23,148 nucleotides of DNA. Source: a virus. The position numbers and the translations under genes were made by a program. Location: positions 1 to 23,148 of IMG/VR virus record IMGVR_UViG_3300044996_000495; one strand, 5' to 3'. The notes under the pieces were generated by a model. It worked only from the letters and a program-made list of their open reading frames with translations. It was not told the origin of the DNA and made no database searches. This document shows positions 7,933 to 14,486 of this stretch, in pieces. Within the stretch, counting starts at the first letter, position 1. Every line of letters starts with the position of its first letter.

Positions 7933-8505
7933 TTAGCCCAGCACCCCGCTAGTGATGACTCTGACGGCCGCTCGAAAGTCGGGCACCCACAAGTCGGGCA
8001 GTGCAAGACCCACTGCCGGCACGGGCGTTCGCCCCTGCTGGCGGTACCCAAAGCGCCCCACCGCACACGTCTTCACCCCCACTGTCCACCCCGCCTGCAC
8101 GTCACTCCACTGATCCCCCACCATCCACACCATCTCCGAGCACACCCCAACCGTCTTGATCGCGTCCCACAGCAACGCGGCTTTGGGCTTGCGGCAGTTG
8201 CACCCCTCATCGCGGCGATGACCACAGACATAGACAGAGACATCCCCTCTGAGCAACTCCGCACACACCTGCGCCACGCCACCCACCCAGCGCGCCACGT
8301 CCGCAGCCGAGCAACCATCCGGCCACAAGTCCTCCGGCTGGTTGGTAACGATCGCCAACCCCCACCCCAGCGCCCCCAGCTCCTCCACCGCCTCCGCCAC
8401 CCACGGCAGGAACTCCCACTCCGAGCAAGCTACTTGGTCTGGGATCAACGTCCCGTTGAGGTCCGCCAGTAGCAGATTAGGTGTCGTCTCCAAGGTGGCC
8501 CCCAT
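7933..8505 (-). CDS. HAD-family hydrolase, GmhB-like (HAD-IIIA)
   Basis: A 190-residue phosphatase-type protein. Motif I is LLLADLNGTL (Asp15 to Thr19), motif II is in AIVTNQ (Thr54), motif III probably lies at Lys106 or Lys108, and motif IV is VGDQWSDVQAG (130-138). Cys94-x-His96 with Cys102-x-Cys104 before RKPK reproduces the zinc site of heptose-bisphosphate phosphatase GmhB. The same fold serves polynucleotide 3'-phosphatases. The usual second motif-I aspartate is Asn17, which may weaken or alter catalysis. The ATG at 8505 starts just before motif I; a longer GTG-type start would add a basic, unlikely leader. The substrate is unknown; repair of nucleic-acid ends is possible given the RNA ligase elsewhere. 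Confidence 0.8.
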   Translation of the reverse strand: MGATLETTPNLLLADLNGTLIPDQVACSEWEFLPWVAEAVEELGALGWGLAIVTNQPEDLWPDGCSAADVARWVGGVAQVCAELLRGDVSVYVCGHRRDEGCNCRKPKAALLWDAIKTVGVCSEMVWMVGDQWSDVQAGWTVGVKTCAVGRFGYRQQGRTPVPAVGLALPDLWVPDFRAAVRVITSGVLG

Positions 8506-8740
8506 CTTCCATGATCCCCAGCAACGACTCGACACACGCCCGAACAGCGTCCCCCCGACGCAGCGTCGCCCCCACCACCTCCGTCGACCCTGAACACACA
8601 CTCACCCGCAGCGAGCGACGAGGCAGCGCACGGGTACGCACACAGAACCCGCTCGCTAGGATACGGGCCCAACACCCTCGCCACTCGTCGCCTACCTCAC
8701 ACCGCCGAGGAGAACCGTTGTGGTCAACTACGATCTGCAT
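8477..8740 (-). CDS. Small unknown protein
   Basis: This encodes about 87 residues from the ATG at 8740 (MQIVVDHNGS), or 96 from a GTG at 8767; neither has a strong ribosome site. It is Arg- and Cys-containing, with a mixed beta/alpha pattern (VVDHNGSPRRCEVGDEW, LRVSVCSGSTEVVGATLRRG). It overlaps the HAD start by 29 bases. I do not recognise a family. Confidence 0.55.
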   Translation of the reverse strand: MQIVVDHNGSPRRCEVGDEWRGCWARILASGFCVRTRALPRRSLRVSVCSGSTEVVGATLRRGDAVRACVESLLGIMEDGGHLGDDT

Positions 8741-8779
8741 AAGAGCCACCAACAGGAAGGTACCCACCCACCGCCCAAG

Positions 8780-9112
8780 CTAAGCAACCGACGCCTCACG
8801 CTCAGCCTTCGCGGCCTTTCCATCAGAAGTCACGGCGTCGTACCGCTGGGCGTCAGACTGCCTGTGCACAAACCCACACCAACTGCAGCGCCCCATCACC
8901 ACCGCTGGCGCGCAGAACCCGGGCCTTCGTTGCCGTTCGTCGGCCGCAGTGGGGTCCCCCGCAAAGCAGACGCCGCACGCTTCAAAGCGCGGGCTACGCT
9001 CGCTGGGCTTGCCGTTCGCCAGCGCCAACACAACCTCCACCGAGGTTGGTGTGGGTCTCCCAACCACCACCCAGTGCTCACTGCTGTGTGTGCGTACCTG
9101 CACTGTCCGCAT
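8780..9112 (-). CDS. Small protein with a possible zinc-binding knuckle
   Basis: The ATG at 9112 is chosen because AGGAGG lies 6 bases before it. The 110-residue product contains CGVC (about 47-50) and CSWC (about 76-79) with another Cys between them, spacing compatible with a four-cysteine zinc site. The first 40 residues are beta-rich and the tail is a charged helix (SDGKAAKAEREASVA). No catalytic motif is visible. The gene begins 17 bases after the HD-protein stop. Confidence 0.65.
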   Translation of the reverse strand: MRTVQVRTHSSEHWVVVGRPTPTSVEVVLALANGKPSERSPRFEACGVCFAGDPTAADERQRRPGFCAPAVVMGRCSWCGFVHRQSDAQRYDAVTSDGKAAKAEREASVA

Positions 9113-9129
9113 CGCGACCCTCCTCTGAA

Positions 9130-9771
9130 TCACACTTCACGGTACGGCTCCAACACTGCAACCATCCGCTGCCGGTCGGGGACCCCCAAGTAGCGACGGG
9201 AGCTGTAGTAGTCAGCTTCCTGCAGACACAGCGCCGCGATCTCGGGCCCCCCTGAACCCGCCTCCACCCCTCCCATCTGCGCGGCCGCCGCGAAGTACAA
9301 CGGGGACCGCGGCGCGTCGGCCGTCCACGCACCGTAGTGCCAGCGGATCGCGTAGCAGGCCCCCTCTAGCAAACGGGCTGCCGCGGCGCTCTCCCCCAAC
9401 GACGGGCGCTCCGCCCAGACCCGCTCCGATCCGATGCGGGGGTGGTCGCGTCGAGTGTAAGGGCCCCACTCGGGGTAGCCGTTCTTGCAGAGATCGTGCA
9501 GCAGGCCCGCGCACAGCACCACGTCCACCATGTCTCTCGGCACCTCGCCCGTTCCGTAGTAACGGCGGAGTGCGTCCACCGCACTCACCGCCACCACCCC
9601 GGTGTGGCGAACGAGGCCCATCACCCCACAGTCGTACTCCGGGTGGTACTTGCCCGTGCTGCTCGCCGGCGCCACCCAGAACTGTGGGTCCGCTTCGTCC
9701 AACAAGCGACGCGTCAGCGCCCGCAGAGGAGGACTCCCAATGTGGTCCGCGATGAAGTGCAGGTCAAGCAT
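9130..9771 (-). CDS. HD-domain metal-dependent phosphohydrolase
   Basis: A 213-residue protein with the HD superfamily signature: His43 or His56 on the first helices, the HD doublet in AGLLHDLCKNGYP (92-93), further His residues at 110 and 145, and the last ligand Asp187 in LQEADYYSSRR. Such proteins hydrolyse nucleotides, cyclic nucleotides or phosphate esters. In phages they often adjust nucleotide pools or degrade defence signals, but nothing here fixes the substrate. The start overlaps the methyltransferase stop by 8 bases and has a GAGGG site. Confidence 0.82.
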   Translation of the reverse strand: MLDLHFIADHIGSPPLRALTRRLLDEADPQFWVAPASSTGKYHPEYDCGVMGLVRHTGVVAVSAVDALRRYYGTGEVPRDMVDVVLCAGLLHDLCKNGYPEWGPYTRRDHPRIGSERVWAERPSLGESAAAARLLEGACYAIRWHYGAWTADAPRSPLYFAAAAQMGGVEAGSGGPEIAALCLQEADYYSSRRYLGVPDRQRMVAVLEPYREV

Positions 9772-10381
9772 CCGAGCGCCCTCGCTTTCGCGCCACCCAG
9801 AGGTAGCTGTGGTTCTTCCTGGAGGTCTTCTGGTAGTCGTGCCTCATGCACGGCTGCGTCGTTTGCACCAACACACGCAGGTCGACCACCTCGAAGTCCA
9901 GCAGTTCCAGTATCTGAAGCACCTCCACGTGCGACCACTGCTGCTTGCCCCCAACCGTCTCGTCTTGGCACTTGACCAGCAATACCCCACGGCGGCGCAG
10001 CACCCGCTTCGCCTCGACCAGCCCGACCATGTACCGCTCCACCACGGCCGCGTGAGAGTGGTCGGTCGAGGCGTTCCGGTAGCGGCAGTTGATGGAGGCC
10101 TTGACCGTGTCGCCCCCGTGCATGTACGGGGGGTCAAAGATGACAACCGGGACCGAACCGTCAGCGTAGGGCAAGCACCGAAAGTCGGCGACTACGTGAC
10201 ACCCGTTCCGAGGCGCGAGGTCGCTGCCGACTGGACGCCAACGCGACAGGTCCACCCCTCGCCAGAACACACCATCCCCCCACGTCACGTCCGCCACCCA
10301 ACCCTCAGGGGCGTGAATCTCCAACGTGGACGGCAACAGCTCAGCGTTCGTCCCAATCACCGCAGAGAGCGCAGGAGTCAT
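9764..10381 (-). CDS. DNA methyltransferase-like protein (DPPY)
   Basis: A 205-residue class I AdoMet methyltransferase. Motif IV is VVIFDPPYMHGG (DPPY at 83-86), typical of N6-adenine and some N4-cytosine enzymes. A glycine-containing strand-loop before it (DVTWGDGVFW) may be the AdoMet loop. After it come helix and strand AKRVLRRRGVLLVKCQDE and a C-terminal segment KTSRKNHSYLWVARK that recurs in phage site-specific methyltransferases. It has no separate target-recognition domain and is short. The ATG overlaps the sigma-like gene as ATGA and is preceded by GGAGG. Its likely role is self-protection from restriction. Confidence 0.8.
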   Translation of the reverse strand: MTPALSAVIGTNAELLPSTLEIHAPEGWVADVTWGDGVFWRGVDLSRWRPVGSDLAPRNGCHVVADFRCLPYADGSVPVVIFDPPYMHGGDTVKASINCRYRNASTDHSHAAVVERYMVGLVEAKRVLRRRGVLLVKCQDETVGGKQQWSHVEVLQILELLDFEVVDLRVLVQTTQPCMRHDYQKTSRKNHSYLWVARKRGRSDA

Positions 10382-10869
10382 ACGGCCCCCTCCACCATCA
10401 GCTGGCGCGCTTGGCGCAGCCACAGATGCACACTTTGGCGTGACACCCCAAACACCCGACCCACCTCCCCCCGCGTGTACCCCAACCCAGTGAGACCCAC
10501 CGCCGCGCGCACCCGTCCCGGCAGCGCCCTCGTGGCGCCCGCCGCCTGCATCAACTCCAACCGCGCTGGCGCGCTGCCCGCCCCTGCCAGCCGCTGAGGC
10601 AGCGAGAAGCACCGCCCACGGGCGCGTATTGCCCGCAGCATCGAGATGGTCACACTCTCGACAACCCGACCTACCCAGGTGAGAAACGACCCACGCCGAG
10701 GATCAAACGTGCTGAAGTACCGAGCCACCCACGACAACGTCTCCCCCAACACCTCGTCGGGGTCCAAGCCCCGCAGCGATGCCCGGCATCGCACTCGCCA
10801 GCGTATGGCATCCCAGTGTTGCTGAACCAGACGGTCGAGACAGACCCGCTGCGTATCTGTCAACTGCAT
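10378..10869 (-). CDS. Small sigma-70-like regulator
   Basis: A 163-residue protein with the two-domain outline of ECF-type sigma factors. Residues 12-85 (LVQQHWDAIRWRVR through DPDEVLGETLSWVARYFSTF and FLTWVGRVVESVTISMLR) look like region 2. Residues 115-157, with YTRGEVGRVFGVSRQSVHLW, form a region 4 helix-turn-helix. It may direct transcription of late genes, or act as a DNA-binding regulator of the genes that follow. ATG 10869 has AGGAGGG five bases upstream and a strong promoter just before that, so this is the first gene of its transcript. Confidence 0.72.
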   Translation of the reverse strand: MQLTDTQRVCLDRLVQQHWDAIRWRVRCRASLRGLDPDEVLGETLSWVARYFSTFDPRRGSFLTWVGRVVESVTISMLRAIRARGRCFSLPQRLAGAGSAPARLELMQAAGATRALPGRVRAAVGLTGLGYTRGEVGRVFGVSRQSVHLWLRQARQLMVEGAV

Positions 10870-10897
10870 GTCCACCCTCCTGTTCGAGTGACGCCCC

Positions 10898-10926
10898 ACA
10901 CTACCACAACCCACAAGGCGTGTCAA
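10898..10926 (-). promoter_or_regulatory. Sigma-70-type promoter before the sigma-like gene
   Basis: On the minus strand TTGACA (10926-10921), exactly 17 bases, then TAGTGT (10903-10898) stand 29 bases before the start codon of the sigma-like gene. The -35 box overlaps the stop of the upstream gene. It is a perfect -35 with a TAnnnT -10, the same pattern as two other leftward promoters in the window. Confidence 0.75.
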
Positions 10927-11243
10927 GCCCCATCCGCCCACGACGAAACCCGCTCCCCGCCCGTCTCTAGCTGGTAGTAGCGTGGATGGTGGATCGGCAA
11001 GCCCGTCGAGCACGCACGCAACACACAATCGATGTCGTTCTCCGAGTACCCCAGCCCTCGCAGAACACCCTCCAGGACAGCGTACAACGTCTCCGGCGAG
11101 TAGGCATCCACCGCCACCCAGCAGTCTACCTGCGTTTTTGGTGCGCTCACTCGTACCAACACGGTCCGGCCGACGAGAGACGCCCTGACGGTGACCGGCA
11201 CCACGACTTCCTTGGCCGAAGGCAGCAAGTGCGTATCCACCAT
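10923..11243 (-). CDS. Unknown protein with beta-rich N-terminus
   Basis: A 106-residue protein of unknown function. The first half is beta-strand-rich (EVVVPVTVRASLVGRTVLVRV); the second is helical (SPETLYAVLEGVLRGLGYSE). Its start (ATG 11243 or GTG 11240) sits on GAGGTGAT, which is also the end of the preceding membrane-protein gene. Its stop TGA lies inside the -35 box of the downstream promoter. Confidence 0.65.
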   Translation of the reverse strand: MVDTHLLPSAKEVVVPVTVRASLVGRTVLVRVSAPKTQVDCWVAVDAYSPETLYAVLEGVLRGLGYSENDIDCVLRACSTGLPIHHPRYYQLETGGERVSSWADGA

Positions 11244-11244
11244 A

Positions 11245-11403
11245 TCACCTCACCACCAGCAGGATGGTCGCGACCGCGATGCCCACGACGAACAACACCA
11301 GCGCCAGGGCGCTCAGTATCCCCACGAACGCCCGCAGGCCATCGGCCTCGTCCTGCACCCACTGCGCGAACTCCTCATCCGTCAGTCCGTGGCGCTTGCA
11401 CAT
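11245..11403 (-). CDS. Single-pass small membrane protein
   Basis: This 52-residue frame has a polar head (MCKRHGLTDEEFAQWVQDEA) and one strong membrane helix, residues 25-51, ending in VVR. AAGGAGG lies 8 bases before the ATG; the gene begins 3 bases after the preceding stop and its own stop overlaps the next ribosome site. Short, well-spaced and packed in the operon, it is very likely real. Holin-like, superinfection or membrane-signalling roles are all possible. Confidence 0.7.
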   Translation of the reverse strand: MCKRHGLTDEEFAQWVQDEADGLRAFVGILSALALVLFVVGIAVATILLVVR

Positions 11404-11406
11404 CGG

Positions 11407-11646
11407 TCAGCCCTCCTTCACCCGTCTTCGGTCCATCTGCACCATGCCCCTCGTCCGGCGCGACTTCCGCCAGCGGGCCAGCACGTTCCGCGCAGTGTCG
11501 ATGGTGGCATAGGACTTCATGGGGGTCCATCTCTGCACCTCACCATCCGGCCTCCGCACCATGACATCCCAGCACCAGCCCGGCATTCCGGCGTCGGGGA
11601 ACACTCTCTCTTGGATGATCTTCCCGTCAATCGGGGTGCTGCTCAC
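11407..11646 (-). CDS. Small basic unknown protein
   Basis: A 79-residue protein started at GTG 11646 (MSSTPIDGK), which overlaps the upstream stop as GTGA and has GGGAGG 6 bases before it. A beta segment WCWDVMVRRPDGEVQRW is followed by an Arg-rich helix (ATIDTARNVLARWRKSRRTR), possibly nucleic-acid binding. I do not recognise a family. Confidence 0.68.
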   Translation of the reverse strand: MSSTPIDGKIIQERVFPDAGMPGWCWDVMVRRPDGEVQRWTPMKSYATIDTARNVLARWRKSRRTRGMVQMDRRRVKEG

Positions 11647-11852
11647 TCCGCACCTCCCGCAGCCATCTCGCATCCACGGTTGTAGCCGTCTTTATAGCCC
11701 TCGTTGTTGGCCTCGGAGAGGCACTTCTCGCAGGGCTCAATCATGATTTGTGGCATCCAAGGGTTGAGGTCCGATCTCATGTCCACGTTGCTGCCCATTG
11801 GCCCCCCGCACTTCGCGCAAACCGCCTCGAACTCAACGTCAATCCTCGGCAT
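11643..11852 (-). CDS. Small zinc-ribbon protein
   Basis: A 69-residue protein with CAKC (11-14) and CEKC paired knuckles, a typical four-cysteine zinc site, followed by a short helical tail. ATG 11852 is selected by a GAGGAGAGG site 6 bases upstream. A perfect GCCGCC/GGCGGC hairpin at 11870-11886 precedes the ribosome site and could modulate translation. The gene lies 78 bases after the preceding stop. Confidence 0.68.
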   Translation of the reverse strand: MPRIDVEFEAVCAKCGGPMGSNVDMRSDLNPWMPQIMIEPCEKCLSEANNEGYKDGYNRGCEMAAGGAE

Positions 11853-11869
11853 TGGGCACCTCTCCTCCC

Positions 11870-11886
11870 GCCGCCCTCTCGGCGGC
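11870..11886 (-). promoter_or_regulatory. Hairpin before the zinc-ribbon gene ribosome site
   Basis: GCCGCC, 5-base loop, GGCGGC: a perfect 6-bp stem whose 3' arm abuts the GGGAGGAGAGG ribosome site of the 11852 start. Its role (translation control or weak attenuator) is inferred from position only. Confidence 0.3.
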
Positions 11887-11930
11887 GATCTCTGCCATTC
11901 GCACATCACCCGCCGACTGGATCAGGGGAT

Positions 11931-12554
11931 TCATCCTCCAGAAGACAGACCCCCCCCCGGACGTTCATGCGCCATGCGCTTTGCCATCGCCACCGTTGCT
12001 TCGGGCAACGGACCCTTGCAGGGGTTGGGCCACATCCGCGCGACTTCGGCGTAAGGCAGCGGGCCAGAGGGTTCCTCTGGCGCTTCGTGACACCGGCACG
12101 AGCAGCCGGGCGGCTGGTACAGCGCGGGGGGCGGGCTCGTAGAGCCGGACGAACGGTGCATCGGTTCCGCCCTCTGCCAAGGCCCCTCCGTCGCCGTGTC
12201 CGAAACGTGGCCCAGTAGCGCATCCTCCAAGGCTCGGAGGTCCACCACGCGCGGCTGAAGGGCATACCTCGGCTCCTGCTCGGGCAGCAGGGTGCCGAAC
12301 GCGGCAGCGAGGTCCGCGTCCGTTACCTTGGGCACCGGCTCCGACTCGCGCAGGTCCCGCAGGCGGGCCGACTTCGCGCGTTCCTCGGCAAGCTGCTTCC
12401 GTAGTTCGTCGGCCTGCCTCTCCAACGACTCGCAACCAGGGCAGCCTAGCCCCAGCATCGCCGCCCACACCCTCCGGCCCCACCGGCGCAGGCGGTCCTC
12501 CCACGTCAGTTCGGCCTCCAACTCCAGCAGGTCGAGTTCGCTAGTCTTGCTCAT
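11931..12554 (-). CDS. Unknown coiled-coil protein with CxCxC tail
   Basis: A 207-residue protein. A basic/aromatic N-terminus (WEDRLRRWGRRVWAAMLGLG) leads to CPGC and a coiled coil (LERQADELRKQLAEERAKSARL). The second half is Pro/Ser-rich and probably disordered, with a GCSCRCHEAPEE cluster near residue 150. A run of nine G at the 3' end could allow slippage to an alternative C-terminus. The ATG overlaps the upstream gene as ATGA and has a GGAG site. No known family. Confidence 0.65.
   Translation of the reverse strand: MSKTSELDLLELEAELTWEDRLRRWGRRVWAAMLGLGCPGCESLERQADELRKQLAEERAKSARLRDLRESEPVPKVTDADLAAAFGTLLPEQEPRYALQPRVVDLRALEDALLGHVSDTATEGPWQRAEPMHRSSGSTSPPPALYQPPGCSCRCHEAPEEPSGPLPYAEVARMWPNPCKGPLPEATVAMAKRMAHERPGGGLSSGG
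11950..11958 (-). repeat. G9 homopolymer near the gene end
   Basis: Nine consecutive G on the coding strand, within codons for HERPGGG, seven codons before the stop at 11931. A one-base change replaces the last residues with a different tail ending at 11906. Confidence 0.8.
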
Positions 12555-12814
12555 GTCGGCGTCTCCTTCGCCTTTTGGACCTGCACCTGTGCTTGCTCGC
12601 CCGCATCATACCCCTGCCAGAAACAACGGGTACCTATCTCGCTGCCAACACAGTCCTCGGGAACCCCGAGGAAACCGAACGCAAACCCGTAACACCAGTC
12701 CATCCGATAGCAGTCCTTGGTATACGATATGTACGAGTCGTCATCTTTCCGTTCCCGGTATGGGCAATGCCTCTCGCCCAGTTTCACGGTAGCACTCCAT
12801 ATCTTCTCGTTCAC
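12551..12814 (-). CDS. Cys-rich small unknown protein
   Basis: An 87-residue protein starting at GTG 12814, which overlaps the upstream stop as GTGA and has AGGGG 8 bases upstream. Six cysteines and several aromatics (CPYRER, DCYRMDWCYGFAFGFLG, EDCVGS, RCFWQGY) suggest a compact metal-bound or disulfide fold. The tail is a Gln/Lys-rich helix. No family recognised. Confidence 0.62.
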   Translation of the reverse strand: MNEKIWSATVKLGERHCPYRERKDDDSYISYTKDCYRMDWCYGFAFGFLGVPEDCVGSEIGTRCFWQGYDAGEQAQVQVQKAKETPT

Positions 12815-13374
12815 GGCAGCTTCCCCTCTCGGTACGCCCTCGCGATTACAGTCCGGTGTCGGGCATCTGTCCGCGCGAAGCGCCCCCCGCCCCAGTCTCG
12901 CGGGGCAGACGGCAAGAACACGTACTCGCAGTTTCGCCGTTCGTGGTAGCCCAGCCGGTACCCAAGCCACGCCTCTGCTACGTGGTGCCGGATGTTCGCG
13001 CCGGGCTCCAGCACCAGTGGCCAGGCCTTCACGTCCATTGGACCCGCGCAGTTCCCTGGCGCGATACCACCGACGCGGAGCCCGAAGTCCGCACCGCCAT
13101 AGACGAGGCTCCACCACCAGTGCGCCGCGAAGTCCCGGTTCCCGCGCTTCTCGTGCTCAGCGAGCAGCGTCCCGCACCAAGGGTAGAACCCCGAGTTCGG
13201 GTAGCACTCCCGTACTATCAGGCGGCACTTGGCGAGGGCGAATTGGTTCGCGACCTCCGCCCCTCGCGCCCGGCCGCACGGCCAGAGGAGGCACACCAGC
13301 GCCACCGCCAGAGCAAGGCAGGCTGCGGCTCCGAACGCCGGCGAGCGAGGGGACGGCTCAGGCAGTCGGATCAT
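12811..13374 (-). CDS. Signal-peptide protein resembling a lytic transglycosylase
   Basis: A 187-residue exported or signal-anchored protein. Residues 14-34 are a long hydrophobic segment, with a plausible signal-peptidase site at ARGA/EV (38-39). Later GGIAPGNCAGPMDVK, EPGANIRHHVAEAWLGYR and PSAPRDWGGGRFARTDARH resemble the substrate cleft and Asn-Ile-x-x-G helix of SLT-type muramidases, so cell-wall cleavage at lysis or entry is possible. The catalytic Glu expected before the PGN segment is not evident (VYGGADFG at that place), so the enzyme may be inactive or use another residue. Four cysteines could form disulfides. A GGAGG site precedes ATG 13374. Confidence 0.6.
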   Translation of the reverse strand: MIRLPEPSPRSPAFGAAACLALAVALVCLLWPCGRARGAEVANQFALAKCRLIVRECYPNSGFYPWCGTLLAEHEKRGNRDFAAHWWWSLVYGGADFGLRVGGIAPGNCAGPMDVKAWPLVLEPGANIRHHVAEAWLGYRLGYHERRNCEYVFLPSAPRDWGGGRFARTDARHRTVIARAYREGKLP

Positions 13375-13945
13375 CGGGTTCTCCCTCCAGCTTCGCGATT
13401 CCCACGCGCTTCAGAAGCCAAAGCACCTCAGAGGCTTGACCTACCGAGCAGCGGAAGACGAAGGACACATCCCCGTCGCTGGTAGGGCTCGCGACTCCGC
13501 CGATACGATCGCTGATGCCGTTACCTCCCGCAAGGCCAAGCCCTTGAGCGACTAGGAGGAGCGCCGCTCTCGCTGCATTGTACCGCTCTTTCTCTTCTGC
13601 CTGTGTGGCCAACTTCGCCTCGCTGGCCCGCAGGCTACGCTCGATCTTGTCGGCGATCTTCTGCCAATCAAACCCCTCTTTCCCAGACTTGAAGGTCTGC
13701 CTCCGGTCGTGCGATGATGCAACCTCGATCTCGAAGTCCGGCCGCCCACGCCCCCAGATGTTCGAGTGTGGCGCGTGAAGGTAGACGGAGACAGATGCCC
13801 TGTGCCCCTCGCGGACGGCCCTGCGCGTGTAGGCGAAGCCCCCATCATCTACGAGCGCAATCCCCCTCGCACCCAACACCTCGGCAAGCGTTCCCCAGCG
13901 AACGTTGCACTCACGAACGTAGTCTGCAGTCCCGTCGTTGGTCAT
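13358..13945 (-). CDS. Unknown alpha/beta protein
   Basis: A 195-residue protein with ATG 13945 overlapping the peptidase stop as ATGA and AGGAG 9 bases upstream. The first 100 residues alternate strands and loops (GIALVDDGGFAYTRR, ASVSVYLHAP, PDFEIEVASS). Residues 110-150 are a charged helix (WQKIADKIERSLRASEAKLA). The last 50 residues form another small domain ending in an acidic tail. I do not recognise the family. It is co-translated with the peptidase, so a joint function is possible. Confidence 0.65.
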   Translation of the reverse strand: MTNDGTADYVRECNVRWGTLAEVLGARGIALVDDGGFAYTRRAVREGHRASVSVYLHAPHSNIWGRGRPDFEIEVASSHDRRQTFKSGKEGFDWQKIADKIERSLRASEAKLATQAEEKERYNAARAALLLVAQGLGLAGGNGISDRIGGVASPTSDGDVSFVFRCSVGQASEVLWLLKRVGIAKLEGEPDDPTA

Positions 13946-14445
13946 CGATCGACGCTCCTCTCCTGTGTCCCGGCCCGTAACGTTCGGTACTCCTCGCGGC
14001 TTCCCACAAACGCGTCCCACGCCGCCTCCCCCTCTGGAGTCCGTAGGTGGTCCATGAACTCCTGCGGCAAGTCCTTCGCCAGGAAAAACGCCACCTCTCG
14101 CTCCCCCCAATCGTCACACGCACTTTCGTCGACGCCCTTCCCCAGGATGTTGTGCGCGAACTCGTGCCCGACCACCAGCAAGATCGCAGAAGGGGAGAGC
14201 CCGTCGCAGTACACGTTCACCACCCCGCTGTCGTGGTCGATCATGCCGCGCCGCAAACACCCGCCGTTCTCGTAGTCACCCCACTGAATGAAGAGGACCT
14301 CCGTCACCGAGCAGGTCGGGTGCTGTCCCACCAGCCACGCCACGAAGCGCTCAGTCAGCTGACGCGTATCAGATGGAACCTCGTCCACCCAATCCCAGTC
14401 AACCCAAGGACCCTGAAGGTCAAGGGGCTGTGTCTGCTTCGCCAT
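13942..14445 (-). CDS. HExxH metallopeptidase-like protein (ImmA/IrrE type)
   Basis: A 167-residue protein containing VVGHEFAHNIL, a zinc-protease HExxH at 94-98, followed about 20 residues later by an acidic run WGEREVAFFLAKDLP. That run looks like the third-ligand helix of ImmA/IrrE peptidases (Glu in a helix with Ala and Phe). ImmA cleaves phage repressors and IrrE cleaves DdrO, so a role in switching a host or phage regulator is conceivable. ATG 14445 has AAGGAG 6 bases upstream. One extra G in the upstream G14 tract would fuse this frame to the preceding methyltransferase. Confidence 0.7.
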   Translation of the reverse strand: MAKQTQPLDLQGPWVDWDWVDEVPSDTRQLTERFVAWLVGQHPTCSVTEVLFIQWGDYENGGCLRRGMIDHDSGVVNVYCDGLSPSAILLVVGHEFAHNILGKGVDESACDDWGEREVAFFLAKDLPQEFMDHLRTPEGEAAWDAFVGSREEYRTLRAGTQERSVDR

Positions 14446-14486
14446 CCCACGCTCCTTCCTGAGTAGCAGCCGCCGGCAGCCCGCGG

